Below are positions 22,933 through 35,292 of a stretch of DNA of 64,000 nt, in pieces. The DNA comes from Echinometra lucunter (taxonomy: Eukaryota; Echinodermata; Echinoidea; Camarodonta; Echinometridae), in assembly GCA_029962745.1 (NCBI GenBank), contig CM057151.1, forward strand, positions 37,947,114 through 38,011,113, read 5' to 3'. How positions within the stretch are numbered: the first letter of the stretch is position 1; the number at the start of each line of letters is the position of its first letter. Under the pieces are notes generated by a model. It worked only from the letters and a program-made list of their open reading frames with translations, searched no databases and had not been told where the DNA came from. A program made the position numbers and the translations under genes.

Positions 22933-24500
22933 ATTGTCATCTCAGCTTGCGAAGCGATTCAGACTTTTAAAAGTAATCCTGCACATGGAAAGTGCCGAGA
23001 GTATGTACACTGTAATCGATTTTTAATCAAGAAAAGAAGAAGAATCCTGTGTATAAAATTGACATACTGTACTGCAAACTTAATGAAGCTACTAATAAAT
23101 TCTCCTCACATTGTAAATACGAAATCACATTTACTCCCATGGCCATACTATGACAGGATAACAATATTTTTACAAAAGAGATCAATTGTAAAAAAAGGAA
23201 GCGAACACCCAAAAGGGGGAGCTCGTTTGGGGGATGCCGAAGGCAAGAGACAATTCAAAAGATTCCTTAAAGAGTATCACCATAGGGGCAATTCCACAAC
23301 ATATGGGACACAGAGCTCAAAATTTGAAATCGCACTGTGCCCTGTTAATTCCAAATAAAAATCTAAAATTACTACAGGGTCTTCTTTTTGTTACAAATAA
23401 ACATTTAAGATAAAAAAATTTGCAATTCGACCTTCTTACGGAGAATAACATAAACAAACAAAAATGTGCAAATATGGGACTATGATCAAGGGAATGTGCT
23501 TTAAAATGCCTCTTATTCTTATATTTAGTCATTTTTCTCAGATTTTTTTTTTCATCTAATTGATTTTAATGGATTATTTTAACAGATTTTGGGTAGTTAA
23601 TGAGTGAAACACTAATGGAAATGTTTGTACCTGTCACAAGCACCATACACACAAACACAAATCATTTTTATTGTAAACTAGGACAGTAACTGTGCCACTA
23701 ATGCCCCTTATCCTTGATTAAGGCGCAAGTTGATTATCATTCGAGGACTACTGTCATGTTTTGGGTATTTCCAGTATGATATCAAAGCCCCCGTTCAATT
23801 GCGTCCATCGATGAATTGGTTTGACATGCACAATATTCAGGCAAAATATCTATCTCACCGAAATATAAATATATTTTCAAAATATGTTCAACGTACAAAT
23901 TAAAATCTTTAACAAACTTGAAATCCACTATCTGACATCTCATTTTAAATAACTGAGCCTGACATTTACGAAGGATATCAACGCCTTCCCCTATAACATC
24001 TGCCAATGCTCATTCATGAGGCGCACGCGTGCGTGTGTGTGTGTGTGTGTGTCACATGCAAAACAAAGAAAAATATATCTCCTGTACATGCTTTGGATAT
24101 AATTAGTCCACTCTAAGTCTTTAATTTGTTTAAGGTATTTTTTAAAATCTTTTGTTTGCACACTTGAGGTTTTAAAAATGGAAAATTGTACATTTGCTGT
24201 CGCCACATTTACAAATTAGCTCTTGATGTATATTTTTTCAGATTTGCACATTTGCTGTCGTTTGCTCTTTTGCTGGCGCTACATGGGTGCAATACGTATC
24301 GCTGGTAAATGTGTTTTTGAACTATGTCGCCATCTTAGGATAGTTTTGAAGAGGACAAAAGAAGAAGACTGGATGTGTTTTCGGACTACATAAGTTAGCC
24401 AATAATTAGCCTATTTTAGATGTCCAAACATCGCAATGCAAATGAAATCGCTACGATTTAACCAAAGTGTTAATGGACCTGATGACGATATGAATTTCTG
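22933..24500. other. Gene B intron between S1a and S1b, no further exon seen
   Basis: AT-rich intronic sequence. It holds a (GT)n run at 24030-24052. The open frames of 60-99 codons here have no recognisable domain. Confidence 0.5.
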
Positions 24501-24506
24501 ACTCAC

Positions 24507-24695
24507 TTTTCCCCTGAGCCGTCAGGATTGGAGAGGCCCATGCACTGAGTACCCAAAGGTCTTCACCCGACACGCCCGTCGTGTCCATAGCTTCTTGGAA
24601 CTTGATGGGAACATCGAGAGTGACTGTGTTGTCCCCTCCTTCTGATATAGTGTTTGTACTGGTGATCTCAGGTTGCACCTTTTTCGCCTTGACAT
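24507..24695 (-). pseudogene. Gene B, SURF module S1, first half (S1a), one base short
   Basis: The exon starts NVKAKKVQPEITSTN after codon completion and aligns residue by residue with S1a of gene A up to LWVLSAWAS. There the frame slips. The expected NPDGSG motif is present only in the next frame, so the direct reading runs on as PILTAQGK. The exon is 189 nt against 190 in gene A, and its donor (GTGAGT) would give phase 1 where S1b needs phase 2. A single missing base, most simply a C in the TCTCC run near 24532, explains both. It is either a real frameshift that breaks gene B or a sequencing or assembly indel; nothing else in B is broken. Confidence 0.75.
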
Positions 24696-25133
24696 CTAAA
24701 GGGAGAAACACATGTGATTTTCTAGTGGTTTGATAAATGTTTCTAAAACCAGAAGGTCCGTAGTCCGAATATAGACCTCTGACTATATTATTCCAGAAAA
24801 GGGCGCTTCTAGTAAATGTCTTGAAAAGAGTTTGCGATTGATCAAGATCGTTCACTCATTCATTCATTCATTTTCCATTTTCAACTTTGAATAACATGAA
24901 AAAATATAACAACTGATTACATCATAAACAGATTACACAAAATAGGAATAATATACAACCAATGGAATTTTCAAAATTAAGTATTAAATGAATGTTGAAA
25001 ATGGAGGGGAATGCTTAACGTTAACCATCGTTAACAAGTCCACCAATAAAACCTAACCTTACAAACTCCTATCTCTGTAGTTCAGAGTTGGAAGTGATAC
25101 CAGTCAGTCGCAACTAATCAGAGTCCTAGGGGC

Positions 25134-25265
25134 GTTCATCAACATTTGTCCACTGACCAGTTGTAATAACTGTTATAAGCTACTGAAATTGTTGCATCTG
25201 ATTTGCTGAGAGCAATAAAAATGTGGTAGTTATTACTGATAACAAGTTTTATGAAACGGGGCCAT
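25134..25265. mobile_element. MITE of the GGGGCGTTTCAT family
   Basis: The left end GGGGCGTTCATCAACATTTG and right end GTTTTATGAAACGGGGCC are inverted, with the family's internal words CTGTTATAAGCTACTGAAA and TGCATCTGATTTGCTGAGA. Related copies lie at 33866-34004 and 57312-57471. It is about 130 bp with no coding capacity. Confidence 0.65.
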
Positions 25266-26424
25266 GGTGTCGGGCACAGTCAGTGGTTAGATGTATGTGC
25301 CTGAAACCAGGTCAGTGGTCCAAAATCAAAGTTAAACGGGTACCGTAGCATCTTTTATAGATCATGATGGTTTGCCGGTAATCTTGTTATTGCTAATTTG
25401 TGAGTGGAGGTGTTTTGTGGTGAACAGGTGTTTCTCAGTTCCAGGAAATATACACGATGAACAAAATTTTATGAAACTTGATAAATATTATGAAATGACC
25501 CAATATTTATGTAACATGTAAGTTTTGCTTTGTAGCACGTCCTACCGTTTCGTAATAATTATTCTGTCGTTCATATCTGGGCATTACTATAATTATACAT
25601 TTCACGTGATATTTGATTACTGAATTATACTCAGATCGATTAAAAGACATCATTGATGTCATTACTGCCATATTTACTTTCTAAGTACTCTCATGCACTG
25701 AATTGTTTACATTTTATGCTTATGATTGAAAATCGTGAACAAACTACTTGAAACTTGAAACCTGAAACTTGCATCCTTACTAAATCATGCAGATGGAAGA
25801 AGATGGTGTAGTGTATCTGGTGGCCAAGGATGTAAGCATGGCAAGTGCTATTCCTTCTTTTTTTTTTCTACCCAGACCTTCGAACAGTGGATGTGGTGGA
25901 ATACGCCAGCTATACCTGATGTTGCATACCTTCCTCTAAGTCTTACAAATCCTGATTTAGTATTTCTAACCTTCAAGTGATTTTCTTCTATAACTTTGTT
26001 GCAATTATTATTACCGTGATGACTATTCTAGACTGATCCACTAGTATAACAGTATAAATATCGAGGAAACGATCTCTGAAACTTCTATTTTGTATTAATT
26101 CTTTGTTTGTTTTTATATTTCATCCAGCAAAACATACATCTTAGCAATTATACTAGCATCCGGAAATATAATGTTGGTTAATACTGATAATTCTATTTCG
26201 TGTTCATACCATGATATAACGTGCGCTTTCAAAGAGCTCCCCTGGCTTCAGCTCCGGCAACCGCCACAAATATTTCCTACCATCTGTGTCAAGACTGACG
26301 AAATATTGCAGATTCGCGTCTTTCAAAGGACGTTAGTACTGTGAACCCCGTACCCGGTTGTTCACAGACCGGGGACTTAACCACTAGACCTCAACATATC
26401 TATAACTCAACTGGTAGCACTTAC

Positions 26425-26643
26425 TGTAAGGACATAGGAAACAACATTCTCCTTCTGGCTTGATGGGTTCGGCGCAGAAGGCGGGCTGACAACTCTCAAT
26501 CACACAGGTTACCGTGGCGTTGTCACAGTCACAGGTGGTGCATTCGTCGACTTCCCAACTGTCAGCGTGTAGGTATGGAACCCCTCGATACACACAAGGC
26601 AGCAATATTTCACCTGAGCTGAAACTCATAGAAAATGATGACT
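26425..26643 (-). CDS. Gene B, von Willebrand factor C domain exon
   Basis: A 219-nt phase-1 exon encoding about 73 residues with ten cysteines. It has the two VWC signatures CTTCDC (CxxCxC) and CCFLC (CCxxC). The domain starts LLPCVYRGVPYLHADSWEV and ends CPYS. One N-glycosylation sequon (NAT) lies in the middle. VWC domains are extracellular and are found in fibrillar procollagen amino-propeptides and in BMP-binding proteins. The position after the signal peptide and before SURF modules matches the known sea urchin 2-alpha propeptide. The C-terminal half is almost identical in nucleotides to the VWC exon of gene A, while the N-terminal half is not. Confidence 0.93.
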
Positions 26644-26734
26644 CTGAGGAGAAAATGATGAAGGAAAATTTAGCCGATTCTGTTTAGAATATATACAATC
26701 AACATTTACTAGCTAAAACGACATAGAGAGAGAG

Positions 26735-26992
26735 AGAGAGAGAAGAATAATTGCGTAGCTCACTCAATTTCCCCAGAACTGTCACCCGTTTTTTAAATTA
26801 AAGGTTGAAAAAAATGCATTCGCCGGGAATTGAACCCGGGTCACTGGCTTAGAACGCCACTAGACCACAGAAGCGGGCCAGCAGTTAGGCGTGACCGAAT
26901 CCAATTGACCCACCGACAAATTTCCAATCTTCATTAATTTTTTGTTTGGAGCAGATGAGTTAACGAACAATGAGAAGCCGCGTGCCGCAGTA
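26735..26992 (-). mobile_element. tRNA-derived SINE (minus strand copy)
   Basis: The reverse complement contains GTGGTCTAGTGG (A box) and GGGTTCAATTCCCGGCG (B box). The flanks (TTGAGTGAGCTACGCAATT; AACAATGAGAAGCCGCGTGCC) match in reverse the element at 34890-35150. One cloverleaf segment is shorter than in that copy, so it is not a functional tRNA. It sits in intron 1 of gene B. Confidence 0.75.
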
Positions 26993-27652
26993 GAATCGGA
27001 AATTCAAACCTAAATACATGCATAAGTGCTGGCCTAACTGGTGGCCCTAATTGGAGCGAAAAATCACTCCTATATTTTTATAATTCTGTGATTATAATTA
27101 TGTGTTGACCAAGCTTTTTGCTTTACAAATTTCGTGTAAGTATTGTCCTATCAAAATATTAGAGGCAGCATTGCAAGGTAAATAAAGAAAACACAACAGA
27201 AATTTGAAATTTCAGAATTCAGGCGTTTCAGCAACTCTAAAAATATACTAAAAGTTATTCATAACACGCTATTCCACTAAAACACAAATGACTGTTTCAG
27301 AATTGTGTTGTTTTATTTTTTCATGGGAATTTGCACTACAAACTAAACCCTCTCTTATATTAGGATTATGAAGAGTTGCGATTGACCAAAACTAATCGCT
27401 AGTTGGTATCAATCGTGCAATTAATTATAAAAAAGAAGGTCATTTTATTCTTTCACAAATTAAAGGAACCTGAAGTTTATTAGGATTAACTGCCAATCTC
27501 TATCAATCAGGACCCAAGGAAATACATTTGATTGATTTGATAGCACTGCTGCTAAAAAGTTACCTGTAATTTAACTAAGTAAGTTAAGTAAGTTAGTAAG
27601 TTAACCTATAATTTATACAGAAATGTTGAAAATGGATTAAAATGTATCATAC

Positions 27653-27755
27653 CTAAGCTTTGTGCGTGACACAAAACTGCGAAGGAAGAGACGAAAGCGA
27701 TTATAAGAAGAAGGTTCTGCCACCGATGGTGAAGTTTACCTGTGGAGCTATACAT
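27653..27755 (-). CDS. Gene B, signal peptide exon (start of gene B)
   Basis: A 103-nt coding stretch starts at the ATG at 27755 and ends at a GTATGA donor in phase 1. It encodes MYSSTGKLHHRW followed by a strongly hydrophobic core (LLLIIAFVSSFAVLC) and a likely cleavage region HAQS, a classic secretory signal. The same layout (MYS, then basic residues with HRW, then the core) opens gene A, which supports this ATG. An upstream ATG seven bases earlier opens a four-codon frame that overlaps the true start (27762-27748). Splicing to the VWC exon gives QSLE in frame. Confidence 0.88.
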
Positions 27756-30410
27756 GATGCATTCTCTAAATGGCCAGATCAGAAATGAAAATAGGAGCCA
27801 ACGTTGAGGGTATATTTACCTGTACGAACACGTTTTTCACCTTGCGTTTGAAAACTTTATTGTCGATTGTTTTAAAACTAGAGATCGAAGAACAATGCAA
27901 AAACTCACTTGCAATAAATTAGTTTCACTGTTTCTCAAAGGACCGGCCTTTGTTGAGTCTCAAAAAAGCGACCTGTTTTCGTCAACAGGTGCAGGAATAA
28001 CCAAGAAATTGTTTCGTCAACGAGTTACCTGTTTAACTGCAAGCACCTTTTAATGTTCCTAGCACACGATGAAACGAATTCAGTCCTTCAAATTGGGATG
28101 AAGCCTTGACTGTGAAAATGCTGACTTCCGTTTTAGTGTTTTTGGGGGGCGGGGGTCGTTTCTGTGGTCGCGTCAGGAACATAAATTGATAAATAGTGGC
28201 AGAGACTACATACGATGTTGATCAAGGTCACTATCTTGATGAAGAATTTCTTCTTCTTTTCTTGATTCAAATTCAATTAGATCCTTAAAGACATACTCTT
28301 GGAAGTTTCCAGGTGCAGTGCGTCATAGTTATACGCCGGACTTGGTGGAATCACCAATTAACAAGATTAATGTGTGTACAAATCTCCCCCTCAGCGAAAC
28401 TCGTGTCCCATCTTTCAATTTCTCCTTATGGGACAGATCTCCTTAAGGCTTAAGTTAATGGGGTCGTGCGCATGATGCAAGATCGAGAGCCCTTTACTAT
28501 ACAGAGTTTGGCGCATGGCGCAATTTATTTTGAATTGGGCTTTCCTAACAAAGCAATACGCGCCATGTTGTAATAAAGGTGCAAAAGTCTTCATGATAAG
28601 CCGCAATGTGTCATTAAATCGGCTTTTAAGGCTATCAAATGTACATGTACTTACTTAATTATTTTTGTGACAGAAAATTAAAAAGTTAGATTTAAGCATG
28701 AACTTTTTTCTTGTCTACTTTATTTTATATCAACACGTGGACTTTATATTTAACATATATCTGTATATATATATATATATATATATACAAATATATTCTC
28801 AGGGTTTCTCTCTCTCTCTCTCTCTCCTTCTCTCTCTTTCGTTTTTTTTTTATTATTTTCATTTTTTATCTTCTTGGGATCAGTCTGACTGTATTGCTCA
28901 CAAATGGAAATTCTCACTTCTTGTCAGTTGTCAGTTATAATGTATGGAAACAATTTCTTCTGTGACTGGTTTCAGTCATGACAAAAGGCATTTGCCGTGT
29001 CAGATGGATCCTCAAAAATCAACACTAAACAAATGATTACTTGAATATGACAATGTTTCAAAAAGATATTTTAAGGTTTTTCATAAATTCCACAACATTT
29101 CTTTAGCTATCACCCACAACTGAGGGTTACCGATCTCTATCAAAATTATTTGATTGTTTTATTACTGGTACAAAAATCACTCAATTTAAAGATAATTACA
29201 TAAAAATCAATCAATAAATTTCGTATTATTTTATATGGTTTTGATGTTTGAATATTTCAGTAAATAAGGAGTTCTATAATTTCGAATAATACCTTCCTTA
29301 AAGGAAGCTACTCTAGTAGCTTCCTTCCAAATATCAATGAAGATGAACACATCAAACAAAGGAGGCCTGGACAATAAAAGTACACTGAGCATGAAAAACG
29401 TCTGGTAACTGAGTGTTTGTAGTACTTCTGAGTATTTTCTACAAGAAATATATGAAATTTGCTTACATGGACCTCTCTTTTTTTTTTCCAAAACAGAGCA
29501 ATAACTGTTTTACATCAAAACAGAAGTCACGTACCGCAGCTTCCCTGTGTTTACATCTGTGACCCCACACCCACTCCCCTACTTCTTAATGCGCTCAATA
29601 TCAAATTAGCCTGACGTTTCTATCGCGTAACCAGTGTCATGTCTTTGCCAATTTGTAGATCAGTTCATCATGTATTTAACTGATCCGTGGAAAATCACTT
29701 CGGCCAATTGGCGGTAATTTGCCCTTTGTCAGTAAATGGGTTTTCTTTCCTCAAGGGAAGTCCCGTATCTGGTTTAATTTTGTAAAGTAGTGGTATTTGT
29801 ATTCGTCTTAAAACGTCTCTATATATCGGGTATAAACAGAGCCGTTTTCGATTATTGCAGGAAACGGCCATTGAATACTTCTGTGAATTGCATTTCATTC
29901 TTGCAACCTCACCCAAACCCACCAACCCACCTACTCACCGACGAGGAAAGAGTGCTATAGTGATTCATTTCTCACCAGAATATTTTATGAATATCAAATC
30001 TGTATCAGAATAACGTTTGCTACCTTTGTGATTGCATAATGTGACGAATTAATTATAAAGAAAAGTAGCAAAGCTATACAAGTAAAGGTAACAAATATAG
30101 GTATATCAAGGAGAGGCCTAAAACAAAATTGTATGTGAAACATGGAAATGACAAGATCAGAATAATAAACAGAAGGGAGAAATAAAGCCTAATGGATACA
30201 TAACGCCTAGAAAATACATCGAGGAAATCTGAGCATGATTACAGCATGGACTTATTATTAATAAGTCCATGATTACAGGCATGATGTGGCCTGATATCTT
30301 TATCGCGAATGTTGATTTTCCCATTTGCAAACGTTGTAAGAGAGCTAAACTGTAACGGGCTGTAGTGTCTCTCTTTATATATTGTTTTCACTACTGAAGA
30401 GCCCTAATAT
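27756..30410. other. Gene B promoter side and intergenic sequence
   Basis: The first few hundred bases upstream of gene B presumably hold its 5' UTR and promoter; I see no convincing TATA box. Farther up lie a (TA)n run near 28763-28790, a (TC)n run near 28808-28845, and a perfect short palindrome AGGAAGCTACTCTAGTAGCTTCCT at 29303-29326. No exon is supported. Confidence 0.45.
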
Positions 30411-32080
30411 TAAGTGAGGATTATCCATATACATATGATGATGATGGTAGCCCAAATCATTATTTGGTTACTTTTTAATGCTATGTGTGGGTTTAAGTAT
30501 TTAAAACTTCTTTGCCCCCCCCCCCACACACACACACTCACACACGCGCGCGCTCATGTGATGATTTATATAGATTTTCTGAAATATTATTATAACTGTT
30601 CTTTAATCGTTTTTCCTACATGTTGCTACCTCCCATTAGAATATAGCGGCTTAGTGTTTCAATCCCTTTTTCTTTATTCTTATTATTATTATCATTATTA
30701 CCGTTATTATCTTTATCATTATTATTGCCGTCACGATCATCTTCATCATCATCACCACCACCATCATCATTTAATCATTATAATTTTCATCTCATCACAA
30801 ATATTGTAATCATTTGTGTTAGCATTATCATTGTTGTTATTATTATCATTATTGTAATCATTATCATCATTTTGATTATGATTATGATATTATAATCATT
30901 TGTGTTAGCAGCATTATTATTGTTGTTATCATTATTGTTGTTATTATTATGATCATCATTATCATCATAGTAACTATACTCATGTTTTAAGTAGGCAATC
31001 ATACAACACTCTTCTTCTCTTGCTCTTTCTCTTTATCAATTCTTTCTATCCACGTTTGAAGAGATTTACTGCCCTATCTCTCTTATAGGCCTTTTTCTTT
31101 GCCGCATTTAACTATTTTCATAAATAATAGCATTATTGTTATTATCATTATCATTATTAGTATCATTGTTATTATCAGTATTATTTTCATTATCATTATT
31201 AGTTATTATTATCATTACCATTATTATTATTATTGTCATTAATCATCATCATTATCATCATCATTATCCTCAGTAGTAGTTGTAGTAGCAGAAATAGTAG
31301 TTACCATTATATGTGTTCCTTGAATAACCAATCTCCTTTGCTGAATTACGCAGTCTGCTTATCACATACAAAAAATCATCAATTGTAGAATTGCAGTATA
31401 GCAATGCTTTGAAGATAAACCTTTAAGCTTTATTCCATCATTCGATCATTCTTTGGTAAAAGATGCGATATCCTATATTTGGAGGAATGCTTTCTAACCA
31501 TCCAATCTAGTTCAAGTGTTTTATTTCTCATGTATCAAAGCACAAAACATTACAATATAACATAAAAGTGATATACAACTGAAATAAGTTGGCAATAAAT
31601 ATCAAGTACATATACAAAACCTAACATGGTTATACAAGAGATAGCAAGAAAACATGAGAAATGAGGAACTAAAAGAAGCAGAATTGGTAAAACATTAGTC
31701 CCTCTGTGATTAAGTACATTTTGCAAGTTATAAATAGACATGTCCATCTAAATTTCATTCCAACACTCCTCTTCTCTTGCTCCCGCTCTTTCTTCTTTCT
31801 TCAGATCTTTGAATGAATTTACTGACCTATCTGTCTTCCTCTTTTTTCTTTTTTTCCCCCCATTTAATTATTTTCATAATTAATATCATTATTGTGGATG
31901 TAATTATCATTGATATTATCATTATCCTTATAATCAACATCATTATCATCATCATCATCATCACTATTGTCATCATATGATTATTTATCATTACCATAAT
32001 ATATAGTTATTATCATTAACATTATTATTATCTTCATCATTATCAGCAGTAGTATAGTAGCTATCATTATTATCATCTGT
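30411..32080. repeat. Fields of ATT/ATC triplet repeats
   Basis: Four blocks (about 30675-30790, 30825-30975, 31125-31265, 31870-32065) consist of mixed ATT, ATC and GTT triplets, separated by similar unique sequence. The separating segments themselves resemble each other: TCTTTCTATCC...GAAGAGATTTACTGCCCTATCTCTCTT recurs near 31040, 31800 and 32360. So a larger unit containing triplets appears to have been duplicated about three times. Confidence 0.6.
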
Positions 32081-32299
32081 TCTGATCTGTTACGATGTCT
32101 GCCTGTCACATAAAAAATCACCAAATGTATAATTGCAATATGTAGCAATCATCTGAAGATACAAAGTTTTATTCCAACATTCTTTAGAAAAAGATGCGAT
32201 ATCTTTTTGGAAGAAGGTTTCATAACCATCGAAATAGGCTTTATCTGTGTTGACATTAGCTATTACTCATGTTTTGTGTAGGCAATAATAAATCACTTA

Positions 32300-32307
32300 T
32301 TCTAACA

Positions 32308-32353
<46 letters not shown>

Positions 32354-32660
32354 GTATCTTTCTTTGAATCTTTAAAATATTTACTGCCCTATCTCTCTTC
32401 CTCTCTCTCTCTTTTTTTTTACTCTATTTTTTCCAGGTATATCCGTCTTCTTGATTTTTTATTTTCATTCGACACTTTTTTGCGTTGATTCAAATCTTTG
32501 ATCATAATTTCAATCCTTTATTTCAATCCTTCTTTTATCTCCCCCTTTTTAATCCTCTCTCTCTCTCTCTTTCTCTTTTGCTCTTTCTCTTCCGATCTCG
32601 ATCTCTTTCTCCTTCTTTCCTGTTCTGTGACCTCTCTCGTTCTTTCTCCCGCTCTTTTCT
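32300..32660. repeat. CT-rich microsatellite region
   Basis: A (CT)n run at 32312-32350 and several shorter CTCTCT tracts to about 32660. The Ser/Leu-rich frames are artefacts. Confidence 0.85.
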
Positions 32661-33579
32661 CTTCCTATTTTACTGCAAATCAATCATTTTCTTTATGTAC
32701 ATTATCACGTCTTTCTCGTGCTCTTACACTTTCTTTCTACCACTCGCTAAATGATATTTCTTCATCGCTCTTTGATAATATGATTTTCATAAAATACAAT
32801 TTGAATAATATGATTAAGCTACTATAAGTGATTTGAACCACTACCCAAGATTGTTTACAGGAGGGTCATGGATGTGGGTACTGTATATATAAGGACATAT
32901 ATCAAACACCTCGATAAGGATTAAAAAAAATTTATACACACGGTTATCAATTTACGAAAAAGTGAACGTTCGTTTTCAGAATACTAGCGGGTTTTTTTTC
33001 TTTCACTTTGATTTTGTTTTTGTTTTTGTTTTTGTTGTTTTTGTTTTTGTTTTTGCTTAGAGTGGATGTAGTGTTCTTTATGTAAGGAAATATTACATTT
33101 TGAAATAATGATGATAATAATTTCTTATATCAGTGTATATAGCGCATGATACTGAAAATGAGTCTCTTTATGCTTCACATAAATAGATCTTAATCTACGA
33201 AACAATAATACAATAGTATACATGAAAGTGCATATATTCTAAAGAAAAAAAAGCATAAAGTTACAAATAAGGGGCACATTTAGCTCTTTTTGTTTTTGAT
33301 CTGTATTCGCTTTTTGTTCATTTTTTTTGTTTTGTCTTTTAAAATCATTTTACATTTTTATTTTAGTTGTTTTGTTGCTTGCTCCTTGTTTTATTCTCTC
33401 TGTGTTGCAGTTCTTGTTATAAGGGGATAAGGTTTTAGAAGGAGCAATTCTTCGTATTTCTTCAGACTGGAGGTCGTTTATCATCATGTTTCGAGAAATT
33501 ATATTATCTGTTTTAAGTAAAACTTATACCTAAATGTCTTCACTAACATAAGATAAGAATGTCCTATTATTGTCATCCT
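32661..33579. other. No gene recognised
   Basis: AT-rich intergenic sequence with a (TTTTTG)n stretch near 33010-33055. No supported exon. Confidence 0.45.
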
Positions 33580-33584
33580 TCACT

Positions 33585-33815
33585 CATAGAAAAATGTGCC
33601 ATTTAGAACCCTTTTTTTTTGTCCCGTATTTAGAACCCTACGGAAAAGGGGGTTTTCATAAAGCGTTTTTTATATTTTCAACGACCCCAAAAGGTTCCAT
33701 GTACAACCAATAATGGTTCTATAGACCCCTTTAGAACCCTTCAGAGAACTTTTGAAGAACCTTTGAAGGTTCTAAATGTGGGACAAGAAAAGGCTCTAAT
33801 TACCACCATTTTTTC
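33585..33815. mobile_element. Inverted-repeat element with TTAGAACCC ends
   Basis: The phrase AATGTGCCATTTAGAACCC near the left end is answered near the right by GGTTCTAAATGTGGGACAAG, with further inverted words (GGTTCTATAGACC, TTAGAACCCTTCAGAGAAC) inside. It looks like a non-autonomous foldback element; its borders are approximate. Confidence 0.5.
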
Positions 33816-33865
33816 TAATCATCACGCAATATCAAATTACTTTCAACAATCTTATGGACACTCCC

Positions 33866-34004
33866 GGGGAGCGTTTCATGAAGAGTTTTGTCGGTGAAAA
33901 TCACTGACAAATGTTATAAGCTACTGAAAATCCTCGCATCTGATTGGCTGAAAGCAAATTAGTCAGTGAAAATCACCGACAAAACTCTTCATGAAACGCT
34001 CCCC
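33866..34004. mobile_element. MITE, near-perfect inverted repeat
   Basis: The left arm GGGGAGCGTTTCATGAAGAG, continuing TTTTGTCGGTGAAAATCACTGAC, is matched almost perfectly by the right arm in reverse complement. The centre carries ATAAGCTACTGAAA and TCTGATTGGCTGAAAGC. At 139 bp it is the best-preserved member of the family also seen at 25134, 57312 and (decayed) 8655. Confidence 0.85.
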
Positions 34005-34889
34005 CGGTCACCAAAACATTACATCATGTGATATTAAGAAATAAATTTGCTGAAGGTAACACTTTTCATAAAATATATTGCACGAGTTTTATTCCAATTA
34101 TCATTTTTTTTTACAGTTCTGATTCTTGTAGATATCTGAGGTGCATTGTAACTTAGTTGTTAATTATACAATTTGAAACTGATCTTTACAATTTCAAAGT
34201 AAAATTAAATGAAAATGACAGATTTTTTAGTCATAATACTGAAGAATTGCAAGCACAGTCAGTACTGTTAAGTATGTAAGAATGATAGTCATTAGCTATG
34301 GCTTGTAATTTCCACACAGTATATACTTCAAGCTAGCTTTTCCTAACTTGTTTTTATATCCAGAAAAGTTCATTATTTTCAGTAACAGGCTTATACTCAC
34401 AAGTTTTGTTTGAAGTACTTTTAAAAATTATAATGCTTTAAATGCATTTTAAACAGTTATGTAATAAAACTGCCTTTTAAAAAATTACACTGCTTGAGTA
34501 AACTTTTACAACTGGATTGATTCAAATACATTTTGAACATTTGCATTATTACAGATATCGTTTAAAAAAAGTTACATAGGTTGATTTACCGAACATAACA
34601 TAGCACAGTTTAAATTAAGTACAGAAATATATCACATTTATGCAGTTATTGAAAATGCTGAATGAAATAACAATTATATAGTCACATGCAGTGGTTGTAG
34701 GTAACAATCTCATGGAATTGTGCAGAAATATCTGTCGATGAGGATCAAAGAAAATGCAAAGCTCCCGACTTAGGAATAAATTATTTTATGACCAAGTTTT
34801 ATCTTGAAATTCAAATTATTCCACTTTATCCATGTGCATCTATTACCATAATACGTCCATGCTATTACACACTACACAGTATTGCATGT
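34005..34889. other. No gene recognised
   Basis: AT-rich intergenic DNA without a supported exon, RNA gene or clear repeat. Confidence 0.4.
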
Positions 34890-35150
34890 GGCATGCGGCT
34901 TCTCATTGTTCATTAACTCATCTGCACCAAAATAAAGGATAAAAAAGGGTTGGAAATCTGTCTGTCGGTTAATTGGATTCGGTCACGCCTAACTGCTGGC
35001 CCGCCTCTGTGGTCTAGTGGTAAGGCATTGGCGTTCTAAGTCAGTGACCCGGGTTCGATTCCCGGCGGAGGCATTTTTTTAGCCTTTGATTCAAAATGGA
35101 TGACAGCTCTGGGGAACATTGAGGGAGCTACGCAATTTTTATTCTCCCAT
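34890..35150 (+). mobile_element. tRNA-derived SINE (plus strand copy)
   Basis: It contains a tRNA-like head at about 34999-35073 with A box TGGTCTAGTGG and a perfect B box GGTTCGATTCC. Its ends GCCTCTG and CGGAGGC can pair as an acceptor stem. It lies inside a longer conserved element (from GCGGCTTCTCATTGTTC to GAGCTACGCAATTTTT) that is also present, inverted, at 26735-26992. Since flanks are shared, it is called a SINE and not a tRNA gene. Confidence 0.75.
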
Positions 35151-35167
35151 TTTCATTTATTTCAGTA

Positions 35168-35168
35168 T

Positions 35169-35225
<57 letters not shown>

Positions 35226-35250
35226 CCCATATATACTTATTATTTATTTA

Positions 35251-35292
<42 letters not shown>
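35168..35292. repeat. TA microsatellite
   Basis: Two (TA)n runs, about 35172-35222 and 35260-35290, separated by mixed AT sequence. Confidence 0.9.

Noticed and set aside
34999..35073. Apparent tRNA gene
   Set aside because: Head and flanks are shared with the inverted copy at 26735-26992, so it is part of a SINE; the anticodon arm is also irregular.
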